64,000 nt of DNA from Cladorhizidae sp. MBARI D1340-BT2 (taxonomy: Eukaryota; Porifera; Demospongiae; Poecilosclerida; Cladorhizidae), in contig JAQNBH010000004.1 of the NCBI GenBank assembly GCA_028752905.1, forward strand, positions 32,612,189-32,676,188, written 5' to 3'. Positions 32,652 through 41,020 of this stretch are shown piece by piece; position 1 is the first letter of the stretch; each line of letters opens with the position of its first letter. The position numbers were made by a program, and so were the translations under genes. The notes under the pieces were generated by a model. The model was not told where the DNA came from, did not search any database, and saw nothing but the letters and a program-made list of their open reading frames with translations.

Positions 32652-33935
32652 GGTAATAATGAACGGGCCTTGCCACTGATTCTCTAACTTGGTTTTTCTT
32701 ATTGGTCAGAATACTAGGACATAATCCCCCACAGCAAACACTCTCTCCACGGCCTTCTTATCATGGTAGTGTTTCTGACTTTGTTTCTGTTTCTTTTCTC
32801 TCTCATAGGCTAGTTCTCGTACTAACTCTATGTTAGCTTTCAGGGTCTCAACAAATTCAATGCTTGTGTTTTGGCCTTGATCCTCTTTTCCCTTCCAAAA
32901 TCTGACCATCTGGTCCAGGGGCATTCTCATTTGTCTACCAAACAACATTTGATAAGGAGAAAAACCTGTGGTCTTATGTGTGGTTCCCCTGTATGCCCAC
33001 AACATATATGGTAGGCAATCATCCCATTGTATCTTGGGGTTCTGGGTCAACATTCTTAATAAGTTCTTAAGGGTAGAGTTGAACCTCTCAACCATCCCGT
33101 CTGTTTGAGGATGATATGGGGACGTTTGGATCTGTTTAATCCCCATGTTATCACAGTTTGCCTTCATGGTTTTCGAGATAAAATTTGAACCAAGGTCCGT
33201 TAGGACTTCCTCATGTATTCATACTCTCACTGTCATATCAATTAAGCATTTGATCACGCTTTCTGAGGTCACATTCTTGAGGGCGTATGCCTATGGCCAC
33301 TTGGACGTGTAGTCCATTATCACTAGGATGAATCGATTTCCCGCTTTAGTTCTAACCAAAGGTCCAAAAACATCCATGGCTATTCTCTTAAATGGCTCTT
33401 GAATAATTGGTAATGGGTAGAGAGGGGCTTTGGTTAGTTGGGTGGGTTCACTCTTCTGACAGATATTACACAACTTACACATCTCGCTTACATCTTTAGC
33501 AATACCCGGCCAGTCTAACCTCTCTCTGAGAGCTTGTAATGTTCGTTCCTTCCCGAAATGTCCGGCTATCGGCAGATTGTGTGCCATTGTTAAAGCCTTA
33601 ACTCTCATTACTTGGGGTAGAATAATTAAGGTCTTGCCAATGGTATTGTAAGGCTTTCTTCTTAGTATTCCCTTCTCCCAAAAGTATTCCGTTCGCTTCT
33701 CTCCTACTTTCTCCCTTATGACCTTTAACGTACTGTCGTACCTCTGGGCCCTGCCCAACTCTTCTGGAGAGATGACATCCTCTATGTCTGCACCCTGGGG
33801 TTCATCAGTTTCAGGTGTCTGGTCATCTAGCTCTGCCACAGTCTGGTCACTCAACATCTCCTCCACGTCTGCTGGCGCCATGGCTTCACTCTCCGTCTCA
33901 CTATCTTCTTCAGGTGGGTCAAAGGTTGACACCAC
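32652..33935 (-). pseudogene. Integrase of the inner Gmr1-like element
   Basis: The same frame as the RT downstream, interrupted by stops near 33289, 33219 and 32706. The zinc-binding domain has MAHNLPIAGHFGKERT and MCKLCNICQK. The catalytic core has the first Asp in IAMDVFGPL, the second in VLTDLGSNF (near 33200) and the Glu in TDGMVERFN (near 33095). After WAYRGTTHKTTGFSPYQMLF comes the GPY/F-type module KLENQWQGPF. Integrase inserts the DNA copy. It lies between protease and RT, whereas ordinary Gypsy elements carry it last. The N-terminal 70 residues are acidic and serve as a linker from protease. Confidence 0.9.
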
Positions 33936-34839
33936 TGCTCAATCCAGCTGTTGTTGCAGGTCTGCTTTCTCTGCAAGGATGTCTTGCCTCTTCTGTTGAG
34001 CTCGTCACTACCATTCCTATTTCAGTGGGTGTGGTAGTTGAGGAGATGTTTTCTTCTGTCTGCTCATGTCCTTCCTCAAGGACTTTCTTCAGGAAGTGGT
34101 GAAAGTGGGGAATGTCCCTGCCCATAAGCATCTCTTCATTTATGTGCTTGGACACTCCTACTGCCATACTCATGGTTTTTCCCTCCAACTCCAGGGTCAC
34201 GCTGGCAGCCAGGAACCACGTTCTTTTATTTGATGCTGTACTGTATGGAATGCTCCATCCCAGGTAGTCTTCATCCCTAACACACTTTGGGTGGACTATA
34301 CTCTTCGTACAGCCAGTGTCTAAGAGTGCTCGGACTTCTTTCCCATTTATTTTCAGGGTCTTTGTCCACTCTGGCATCTTCACTGGTCGCTTAGGTAGTA
34401 CCATGCCACACTTGGCATCTTCTGCCTTGATAAAGGGTACTCTCACCCTACACTCTCTTTGGAAGTGTCCCTTCTTCCCACAACGGAAGCACTGTACCTC
34501 CTTCATGTCTTTCTTCACATAAAGCGGCTTCTCGTTGTCTCTGTAACTGTCACTCCTTCTGGGCTCGAAAGATCTTTCTTTGCCCCATGTCTTTGTTCGT
34601 GACTGGTACTGTTCCTTGTGTCCCCTTTCGTTCTTGTCCCCTCTGGGCTTCTGATTCCCCAGGTGACGAATAATGGCTTCACAAAGATCTTCGTAGGATT
34701 GAGGGTTAAGGTTCCTCATCTGTTTTTCCAGCCAGTTTGGGAGTTTTGACAACACTAGCTCTATAAGCACTATCTCTCTTGTGCTCTTTATGGGGTCGGA
34801 ATCTAACCACTGATCAAAGTTCTGGTGGTATTCTCTCAA
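33919..34839 (-). CDS. Gag C-terminus (SCAN-like, zinc knuckle) and protease of the inner element
   Basis: A 306-residue open frame. Residues 1-62 (YHQNFDQWLDSD ... ELVLSKLPNWLEKQMRNLNP) match the helical SCAN-like capsid C-terminal domain, and residues just upstream of this ATG continue it beyond a stop near 34900. The CCHC knuckle CFRCGKKGHFQREC is at 117-130. The aspartic protease active site LLDTGCTKSIVH is at 172-183, followed by MLMGRDIPHFH. Gag packages RNA and the protease matures the polyprotein. A one-base-scale frame change separates it from integrase around 33930. The ATG here is internal; the natural start is in the upstream Gag piece. Confidence 0.85.
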   Translation of the reverse strand: MREYHQNFDQWLDSDPIKSTREIVLIELVLSKLPNWLEKQMRNLNPQSYEDLCEAIIRHLGNQKPRGDKNERGHKEQYQSRTKTWGKERSFEPRRSDSYRDNEKPLYVKKDMKEVQCFRCGKKGHFQRECRVRVPFIKAEDAKCGMVLPKRPVKMPEWTKTLKINGKEVRALLDTGCTKSIVHPKCVRDEDYLGWSIPYSTASNKRTWFLAASVTLELEGKTMSMAVGVSKHINEEMLMGRDIPHFHHFLKKVLEEGHEQTEENISSTTTPTEIGMVVTSSTEEARHPCRESRPATTAGLSSGVNL

Positions 34840-34985
34840 CCACTGATCTGGGTTATCTGCATTGAAGCTCTGATCAAAAACTTTCTTCCGATGCGTTTCC
34901 GTCTAAATCTGGTACACCGAACAGAGGGCCTTCTTCACTGGCTTGTAGTCAGCTTGTTGAGCTGCTGTGAGCGCTGATACTGCTA

Positions 34986-35441
34986 TCAGCCCTGTTCCCG
35001 ACAGGAGCCTCTCAAGTGGATGGACCATAATCCAACTGGCCACTCGCTCACTGTTGCTGTGGCTTCGAATGTGTCCAGAAACGCTGCCATGTTGTCTGTC
35101 TTCTCATCAAATTTTTGGAGAGACAAACGAGGTGGAGGTGGAGGAGGTGGAGTTCTCTCACGAGCCCCCTGCACTCCTGCCATCATTGCCTCAAATCTGT
35201 CTTGTTGATCAGCCATAGCCTTACGATCCAGGTCTCTCTGTTCAGCTGCATAGGCCTTCTCCCTTTTTCTGAGAGTAGCCTCTTTCTCACGTTGCTCGTG
35301 TTCTCTATCAACACGGCTCCGCTCAATCGCTACCATCTGCTCCAAGAAGTTCCCCATTGGCCGTATTTCTTGTGATATTGGCTCTGTGGTGTAACTTCTT
35401 AATGTCTTGAGTCTTTTTCCGCGTGACATGCACGAAACCAA
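34986..35441 (-). CDS. Gag N-terminal piece of the inner element
   Basis: A frame of 151 residues after the 5' LTR and leader. An arginine/glutamate-rich coiled-coil region (RSRVDREHEQREKEATLRKR) is followed by a proline run and LSLQKFDEKTDNMAAFLDTF, the entry to the Gag capsid domain. It shifts frame near 34990, where SEWPVGLW marks the conserved capsid tryptophans; the capsid continues in another frame toward 34839. A later in-frame TAG lies near 34900. I chose the ATG at 35441 because it is the first long frame after the leader; a second ATG eight to ten residues on is possible. Confidence 0.7.
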   Translation of the reverse strand: MVSCMSRGKRLKTLRSYTTEPISQEIRPMGNFLEQMVAIERSRVDREHEQREKEATLRKREKAYAAEQRDLDRKAMADQQDRFEAMMAGVQGARERTPPPPPPPRLSLQKFDEKTDNMAAFLDTFEATATVSEWPVGLWSIHLRGSCREQG

Positions 35442-35629
35442 TATCTGTCTCCGGTGGATTTTTCGTGCGTTCTACACGGAAATCAATCAAAACCCAACAA
35501 TCGTTACTGAGAGTAAGCGACTCCGATAAAACAACTTAAACCAAGGACCTCTTCTGCTAAGAGTCCTTGTATCTGGTTTAGACGAACAACTTCTTTGATA
35601 GCAAATCCTTCAATCAATGATTAAGGATC

Positions 35630-35649
35630 GTATCCCACCGCTGCTACCA
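35630..35649 (-). promoter_or_regulatory. Primer binding site of the inner element, initiator-Met-like
   Basis: The minus strand reads TGGTAGCAGCGGTGGGAT immediately after the 5' LTR. The first nine bases are the complement of a eukaryotic initiator tRNA-Met 3' end (TGGTAGCAG), and later positions match partly. The primer therefore differs from that of the outer element. Confidence 0.6.
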
Positions 35650-35650
35650 A

Positions 35651-36273
35651 TGTGAGAGATCTCACTTATGCCGCTTCAACAATTATCTGACAACAGCCAG
35701 CCACAAGTTTCACTCCACGATACCTGATCCTACTAACAGTCTCACTTCACTGTCAGCCTTGAACAAGTCTAATCAGTTTGCTCCTCGGTCTCTGATTCTT
35801 CCCCTTATTCACACTCAAGGAGGTCTAGCGCTTTGCTAGCCAATAGTAAATCACAATGAGATAGGTTGGTTTGATTGGACAACTTCACAACAGTTTCACA
35901 ATACAACTTAAACAATGCATAAGTTCAATAAAAAGCATAAGTTCACTTTTGAATAACACAATAATCCGTATCTCTGGTAACAGCTAAAACGGTCCCTTTT
36001 ATAATCTACGCGCTGATCTTAGTCTTTACGTCACCGTCCTGTGACGTCACAGACCTTCTAGAAGGAATTCAGGGATTACGGCGGCCAAGTCAGGTGACTC
36101 ATTAACCTCAGTAAACACACGTTCTTTTGCAGGCTTATGTGGTTGCTTGACAGGGCTTCCCTCGTCCTTGCATTCATCACTTCCAATGGGGAGTGTCTTT
36201 ACTTGGTCACATGCCATGTTTACAACATTTGATTGTTCTTCTTCTTGTGCAGTCAGAGTGCTCATCTCTGACA
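35651..36273 (-). repeat. Inner element 5' LTR (623 bp)
   Basis: Direct repeat of 30460-31084 with about a dozen substitutions and three small indels by eye. It carries a CRE-like palindrome tgacgtca near 36041 that has decayed in the 3' copy (tgatttca). It also contains a non-functional copy of the pol 3' end on the minus strand. Confidence 0.93.
35997..36003 (-). promoter_or_regulatory. Probable TATA box in the inner 5' LTR
   Basis: The minus strand reads ATTATAAAAGGGACCG. It is the only strong TATA-like site in the LTR and lies roughly 270 bases into it. The matching position of the 3' LTR reads TATAAAAAAGG. Confidence 0.45.
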
Positions 36274-36825
36274 ATGGCTGAAGCACAAGCACTTGCAGAT
36301 GCTTTAATGGCGGCTACAGTCAATGCAGTCACCCTCAAACTACCAGAGTTCTTGCCTGACAGGATCGAATACTGGTTTATAGCCATCGAAGCGGAATTCG
36401 ACCTCCGCGTTCCTGCCATTACCCAGGACCAGACCAAGTACAGCTACGTGGTGGCAGCACCTAAGGGCCAGGTCATGGACAGGGTGATCGACATCGTCAG
36501 GAATCCCCCTGCTGATGGCACTCGCTACCAAGTCATCAAAGATCGCCTCCTTTCCGCGTTTGGTAGAACGCCCTTGGAGAGGAGCAAGAGTCTTCTAGAC
36601 TGGCCTGGGATGGGTGATGGAACACAATCAGCATTCCTCAGTAAGATGCTTGCATCCCTACCCACTGGAGAGGACGCCGAGCACATCCTGTTTAAGGCCC
36701 TTTTCCTACGACAGCTTCCAGCAGATGTCCAAGACCACCTGGCTCGTTCTACGGCTCTGACAACCCATCAGCTGGCTGAACAAGCCGATGCCTACTCCAT
36801 GCTCTCCGGTGCCTGCCTGAACTAG
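36274..36825 (+). CDS. Gag of the outer CsRn1-like element, cut at codon 2 by the inner element
   Basis: The ATG at 36274 is the target-duplicated copy; the original ATG is at 30455. The frame then reads AEAQALADALMAATVNAVTL and KLPEFLPDRIEYWF, then TKYSYVVAAPKGQVMDRVIDI, RLLSAFGRTPLERSKSLL and FLSKMLASLPTGEDA. This is the capsid style of CsRn1-group Gag. It stops at 36825, and the zinc-finger part lies beyond in the next feature. Apparent in-frame codons upstream of 36274 belong to the inner LTR, so the longer frame is misleading. Gag forms the particle. Confidence 0.88.
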   Translation: MAEAQALADALMAATVNAVTLKLPEFLPDRIEYWFIAIEAEFDLRVPAITQDQTKYSYVVAAPKGQVMDRVIDIVRNPPADGTRYQVIKDRLLSAFGRTPLERSKSLLDWPGMGDGTQSAFLSKMLASLPTGEDAEHILFKALFLRQLPADVQDHLARSTALTTHQLAEQADAYSMLSGACLN

Positions 36826-37034
36826 CCATGATCTCTTGTTGGCAACGTCGATTTTGCAGCCATTGATCACAAACGCCAAAAGCGCAGGACTAAGACCGAC
36901 ACCAGTCTGTGTTTCTACCATGGGCGGTATGGAACGGAGGCAAGGAGATTTACACAGAACAACTGCCAGATGACCTATATTCCCCTAGCTAAGACAGTGC
37001 CAGTGGGAAACGCCAATGCCGGCCATCAGTAACC
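36826..37034 (+). pseudogene. Outer Gag zinc-finger region, broken
   Basis: In the Gag frame past two stops the sequence reads VGNVDFAAIDHKRQKR, TDTSLCFYHGRYGTEARR and FTQNNCQMTYIP. C-x-x-H ... C spacing resembles the CHCC-type Gag motif of CsRn1 elements, with a phenylalanine where a cysteine is expected. A stop at about 37030 and a frame change lead to the protease. Confidence 0.7.
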
Positions 37035-37484
37035 GTGGTGGCTGGCGCAACAACCTCAAGGCTTCTACATGTCCAGGATAGGGCCTCGGGACGCTCCTTC
37101 CTCATCGACACTGGTGCAGAAGTCTCTCTCGTCCCGGCTTCTCCTGCTGACCTCCGCGCAGCCGCTTCCTCTGCCCATTCTGCCCCACTAGTGGCAGCCA
37201 ATAGGACAGAAATTAAAACTTATGGAACACGTCGCATTCCACTCCAGTTTGGTAGCAAGCGTTTCCAAGGGTCTTTCATCGTCGCTGACGTGAACCAGGC
37301 CATCCTCAGGGCAGACTTCTTACGTGACAACGGACTGCTAGTCGACCTGGGAGGACAACGCCTCGTTCACTCTGCCACGCACGCCACCATCGCCGCACCC
37401 AGCATTGTGTGTTCACCCAGTACCTTTGACCGTAATCAAACCTCCTCAGGTAAACAATGTCTATGCCAACTTACTCGTCTCTAG
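37035..37484 (+). CDS. Aspartic protease of the outer element
   Basis: A frame of 149 residues. The active-site motif is FLIDTGAEVSLVPA, preceded by HVQDRASGR, and a conserved ILRADFLRDNGLLVDL segment follows near residue 90. Together these are a complete retropepsin fold by motif. It cuts Gag and Pol. The tail after residue 125 is out of frame with the RT, which starts in another frame, so there is a shift near 37440. Confidence 0.85.
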   Translation: MVAGATTSRLLHVQDRASGRSFLIDTGAEVSLVPASPADLRAAASSAHSAPLVAANRTEIKTYGTRRIPLQFGSKRFQGSFIVADVNQAILRADFLRDNGLLVDLGGQRLVHSATHATIAAPSIVCSPSTFDRNQTSSGKQCLCQLTRL

Positions 37485-38625
37485 GCCCAAACTCACCGAG
37501 TTGTCTTTACGCAAGGACAGGGTCCCCCATGGGGTCGAGCTTTGTATCGATACTGGTCAGTCTCCTCCTCTCCGCTCGCCAGCCCGGCGTTTGTCCCCCG
37601 ACAAACTCGCTGTCGCAAAGGCTGCATTCAATGAGATGGAAGACCTGGGGATCGTCCGGTGCTCCTCCATTCAATGTGCGTCCCCACTTCACATTGCACC
37701 CAAACCTGGTGGTGGTTGGCGCCCATGTGGGGACTTTAGATGTCTCAATGACAGCATCAAGACTGACTGCTACCCGGTGCCTCACATCCAAGACTTCGCC
37801 GGCCAACTTGCTGGTATGACCATTTTCTCATCGATTGACCTGATTAAGGGCTATCACCAGATTCCGGTACGTGCTCTGGACACCCCCAAGACAGCAGTGA
37901 CTACTACTTTTGGCCTTTTCGAGTTTCTGCGAACACCTTTCGGCCTTGCAAACGCAGCCCAAGCATTTCAGAGACTGATGGACGTGGTCTTGCGGGGTCT
38001 GCAGTGCGTATTCATTTACCTAGATGACATCCTGGTAGTCAGTTCCTCCCCCGATGAGCATCTTGGGTATCTCACTGCCGTTTTCAATCGCCATGAACAG
38101 CACAGCCTCGTCATTCACCCAGGCAAGTATGTCTTCGGTGTCGATGAGATAACCTTCCTCGGCCACGTGGTCAATGCCGAGGGCATACGACCCATGCCAA
38201 CTAGGGTGACAGCCATACAAGATTTCCCCCGCCTGGTAGTAATCAAGGAATTGCAGGCCTTCCTCAGGGTAATAAACTTTTACCACAGGTTTGTACCTGC
38301 TGCTGCCCAGCTACTTCATCCTCTCTACACTGCTTTGGTTGGCCGTCCCGCCAGGACCTCTCCGGCGACCACCATGGACAAAGCATTCCGTGATGCAATG
38401 ACTGCTTTGGCCTCTGCTACCCTCCTGGTCCATCCCCGAGCAGATGCTCCCACGGCTGTAACCGTTGATGCTTCAGATATGGCCATTGGAGGCATTCTTG
38501 AGCAATTCACAGATGGCCTCTGGCGACTGCTGGCCTTCTTCAGCCGCAAGCTACAGCCGGCCCAGACCAGATATAGTGCATTCAACAGAGAATTGCTTGA
38601 TGCACACGCGGCTATCCGTCACTGA
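37405..38625 (+). CDS. Reverse transcriptase and N-terminal RNase H of the outer element
   Basis: 406 residues; the first 30 overlap the protease frame and are probably not native. RT motifs: RRLSPDKLAVAK (61), ASPLHIAPKPGGGWRPCGD (92), FSSIDLIKGYHQIPV (141), FGLFEFLRTPFGLANAAQAF (169), catalytic YLDD at 205-208, FLGHVVNAEGI (about 248) and FLRVINFYHRFVP (about 285). RNase H begins with AVTVDASDMAIGGIL and NRELLDAHAAIRH before a frame change at 38625. RT converts RNA to DNA. The usual KPGGGWR-type fingers and template grip are intact. Confidence 0.92.
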   Translation: MCVHPVPLTVIKPPQVNNVYANLLVSRPKLTELSLRKDRVPHGVELCIDTGQSPPLRSPARRLSPDKLAVAKAAFNEMEDLGIVRCSSIQCASPLHIAPKPGGGWRPCGDFRCLNDSIKTDCYPVPHIQDFAGQLAGMTIFSSIDLIKGYHQIPVRALDTPKTAVTTTFGLFEFLRTPFGLANAAQAFQRLMDVVLRGLQCVFIYLDDILVVSSSPDEHLGYLTAVFNRHEQHSLVIHPGKYVFGVDEITFLGHVVNAEGIRPMPTRVTAIQDFPRLVVIKELQAFLRVINFYHRFVPAAAQLLHPLYTALVGRPARTSPATTMDKAFRDAMTALASATLLVHPRADAPTAVTVDASDMAIGGILEQFTDGLWRLLAFFSRKLQPAQTRYSAFNRELLDAHAAIRH

Positions 38626-38627
38626 AC

Positions 38628-39950
38628 AGGTATTTCCTGGAAAGACGCCAGTTCTCCCTGTTTACCGACCACAAACCACTCACGTTTGCCCTCGGTAAGA
38701 TCTCAGATGCCTGGTCTGCACGACAACAGCGCCAGCTCTCAGCGATCTCAGAATTCACCGTGGACATTAGACACGTAGCAGGCAAAGACAACGTGGTAGC
38801 AGACGCTCTTTCCCGTGCTGCCATTTTGGCCATCAATGGAGGCATCGATTTCTCTGCCCTTGCAACCGCACAGCTAGCAGACCCAGCCGATATGGCTGCC
38901 TGCCGGACAGCAATCACCGGCCTGCAACTTAAGGACATTCCCTTTGGCCTGTTGTGTGATGTGTCTCTTGGTCGACCACGTTCCCTCGTACCTGTCTCTT
39001 ACCGCCGTCGCATTTTCGACACCCTTCATGGCCTCAGCCATCCAGGCATATGGGCAACCCACAAGCTGGTAGCCCGCAAGTACGTCTGGCACAGCCTTGG
39101 TCAACAGATCTGAGAATGAGCTAGGACATGCATCGCTTGCCAACGAGTCAAAGTCAACTTCCACCATCGTGCCCCACTATCTGAGTACAACGAGCCCATA
39201 CTCCGATTCGACCATGTGAATGTGGATCTCGTAGGGCCCCTCCCACTCTCTAAAGGTTTCACCCACCTACTCACAGTAGTGGACAGAGTCACTCGCTGGC
39301 CAGAAGCAATTCCACTGCTAGCACAAGTACCAAAGACGTGGCTGATGCCTTTTTGAGTGGATGGATTACTCTTTACGGCCTTCTCTCCGATGTCTCCTCT
39401 GACAAAGGACCCCAGTTCACATCTCAACTCTGGCAAGATCTCTCCAACCTCCTCGGAACCAAACTGCATCGGACTACGGCTTACCACCCCCAGGCGAATG
39501 GCATTGTGGAAAGGTTCCATTGAAGCATGAAAGCGTCCCTCAAAGCACGCTGTCAATCGCACTCGTGGACTTCAGACTTTCATTGGATCATGCTAGGACT
39601 CCGGACCATGCCGAAGGAGGACCTAGGTACATCCCCAGCAGAGCTAGTGTTTGGATCGCCACTCACTGTCTCTGGGGAGTTTGTGGGCCATGGACAGGGC
39701 GAACCTGTTCCGGAACTTCTCCGCTGCCTCCATGACAATGTGGCAGAACTCAGACCGTTCCCCCCAGTGCACCAGAGCTCTCCCACAACCTCAATTCTGG
39801 CCTCCCTCTTTTTGGCCAAATTTATCTTCATTCGTCACGATAGCAACCTTACGATGGCCCATTTCGTGTATTGCCCACAGGGGACAAATTCTTCAAAGTC
39901 CAGGTCGGCCATCGCGAGGAGGCCATCTCAATCGATAGGCTGAAAATTGC
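38628..39950 (+). pseudogene. RNase H end and integrase of the outer element
   Basis: RNase H continues as RYFLERRQFSLFTDHKPLT and VDIRHVAGKDNVVADALSRA. Integrase follows: zinc-binding LSHPGIWATHKLVARKYVW, two stops near 39110, then CIACQRVKV; core with the first Asp in FDHVNVDLVGPLPLS (39215), the second in SDKGPQFTS (39400) and Glu in HPQANGIVERFH (39490), then a stop at 39521. The region beyond has LGLRTMPKEDLGTSPAELVFG, the standard post-core segment. It is fragmented into at least four frames. Integrase here follows RNase H, the ordinary Gypsy order, in contrast to the inner element. Confidence 0.88.
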
Positions 39951-40189
39951 ACAATGTGATGAGTCTGCCGAGGTCCAAGTGGGACAGCCACCATGCCGTG
40001 GTCACCCCCCTCAATGTCCCCTAGCACAGACCACTGTCCTGCCAACTCAACACTCCACGGACCCACCACACGGGATACCAAGTATCACAATCCTAGGAAC
40101 TACATGCTCCGGATGAATTCAAGACACCGGTAAGGTTTTTGGACTGAGCTACCTGTGGACGATACAGCTTCATTAAGATCAAGTCAGTT

Positions 40190-40202
40190 CTGGGGGGAGC
40201 TG
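40190..40202 (+). promoter_or_regulatory. Polypurine tract of the outer element
   Basis: ctggggggagctg runs directly up to the 3' LTR start TGTGGTGG. It is short but positioned as expected for plus-strand priming. Confidence 0.65.
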
Positions 40203-40430
40203 TGTGGTGGTGCAATTACGGAACAGTAATCGGGACATAACTCCCTTGACTTTTAATAATAAATATTCGAATTGATGATCACCTTTTGTTATGTTGTATT
40301 GATACTCTCTGTCTTTCTCATGAAGTTTCAATTCTCTTTCTCTATCAGTTAGCTCATTCTCTATCAGTTAGAAGAGATACAACGGTGATACAGAACCTCG
40401 CAGGGAATCCTAAACATAGACTTCCCTACA
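40203..40430 (+). repeat. Outer element 3' LTR (228 bp)
   Basis: Starts TGTGGTGG and ends CTTCCCTACA, then the ATAT duplication. It has a private 19-bp duplication (ctctatcagttagctcatt) near 40340-40378 that is absent from the 5' LTR. Confidence 0.93.
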
Positions 40431-40585
40431 ATATCAATGTTTTATATTAAAGATGGCAAGTGGGTGTTTGCTGCTGATGTTCCTAAATTGATACTTGATC
40501 TCATCTATAGTTATGGTCCTCCAAGGAAAATGATCATTGAGCACAGAGCACAGCGGTGAATTTATTAACCAGGTTAGTGACAAGT
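40431..40585 (+). pseudogene. Integrase core piece of the Ginger-like element
   Basis: After the Gypsy insertion the frame reads FYIKDGKWVFAADVPKLILD then LIYSYGPPRKMIIEHR and, after a one-base shift, EFINQ. In integrases this is the strand-helix-strand segment (KW-V ... YG-x-P-x-x-I-x-x-D-x-G-x-EF) around the second catalytic Asp. Here the Asp is replaced (IEHR), so the copy is dead. A donor-like CAG|GTTAGT follows at 40581. This is where the gene resumes from 29710. Confidence 0.6.
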
Positions 40586-41020
40586 GTTAACATTCAAGGT
40601 GCATCATTCAAGGTGCATAATAAATGTTAAATAAGAATTCAATTCAGGATTGTGACTTTGATTGTGGTACTAGTATCCAGGAAGCCACTGTGAATCTGGC
40701 CATGAATATTGCAGAGAGGAGTCCACCAAGGTAGAGGCAGTGCATAGCAAACCTTGGTGTGATGTCAACTTTTAGCCTACATCTCAACAAACCCCATATT
40801 GAGAAACAAAGCACAGTCATTCTATCTCCAGTCCAACCACCCACTCACACTGTGGACCAGGACCAACGACAACCAGAAAAGATGTGCATTTCCACAGAAT
40901 CTTCACAGACTGAGACAGATTGTTTTGTGACTGATGCGACCCAGACTGTACTGAGGATAAATGGCAAATGCTAACATGCGAACAGCTGACAAGCTATTAC
41001 CCAGAGACTTTCTCATAACT
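40586..41020. other. Spacer or intron-like segment of the Ginger-like relic
   Basis: Contains a plus-strand frame (SLHLNKPHIEKQSTV ... ESSQTETDCFVTDATQTVLR, 40759-40974) that could be a diverged part of the same protein between integrase and protease. I recognise no domain in it. An acceptor-like ttcaattcag lies near 40648. Confidence 0.35.

Larger units (their letters stand above)
30460..36273 (-). mobile_element. Inner LTR retrotransposon, Gmr1-like Ty3/Gypsy (integrase before RT)
   Basis: A 5.8-kb element in antisense orientation to the outer one, with 5-bp ATGGC duplications at 30455-30459 and 36274-36278. LTRs are 35651-36273 (5') and 30460-31084 (3'). Minus-strand order is Gag with a SCAN-like segment, CCHC knuckle, protease, integrase with GPY/F module, RT, RNase H. 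Integrase ahead of RT defines Gmr1-type Gypsy elements. Integrase to RNase H is in one frame, so the order is original. Three in-frame stops in that frame, one in Gag, and frameshifts inactivate it. LTRs differ by about a dozen substitutions, so it is fairly young. Confidence 0.93.
30154..40430 (+). mobile_element. Outer LTR retrotransposon, CsRn1-like Ty3/Gypsy, interrupted
   Basis: Bounded by LTRs 30154-30385 and 40203-40430 and by 4-bp ATAT duplications (30150-30153 and 40431-40434). Without the inner element the outer one is about 4.5 kb, normal for compact Gypsy elements. The order is LTR, tRNA-Trp-like primer site, Gag, protease, RT, RNase H, integrase, polypurine tract, LTR. The Gag sequence style and the CFYHGRYG zinc-finger motif point to the CsRn1 group. 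Coding regions carry several stops and shifts. It landed between fragments of the Ginger-like gene. Confidence 0.92.

Noticed and set aside
36193..36273. Upstream extension of the outer Gag
   Set aside because: These codons are the inner element's LTR read in antisense; the native ATG is at 36274 (originally 30455).
36047..36292. Separate small minus-strand gene with an acidic peptide
   Set aside because: It is the LTR copy of the inner pol 3' end, so it is not an independent gene.
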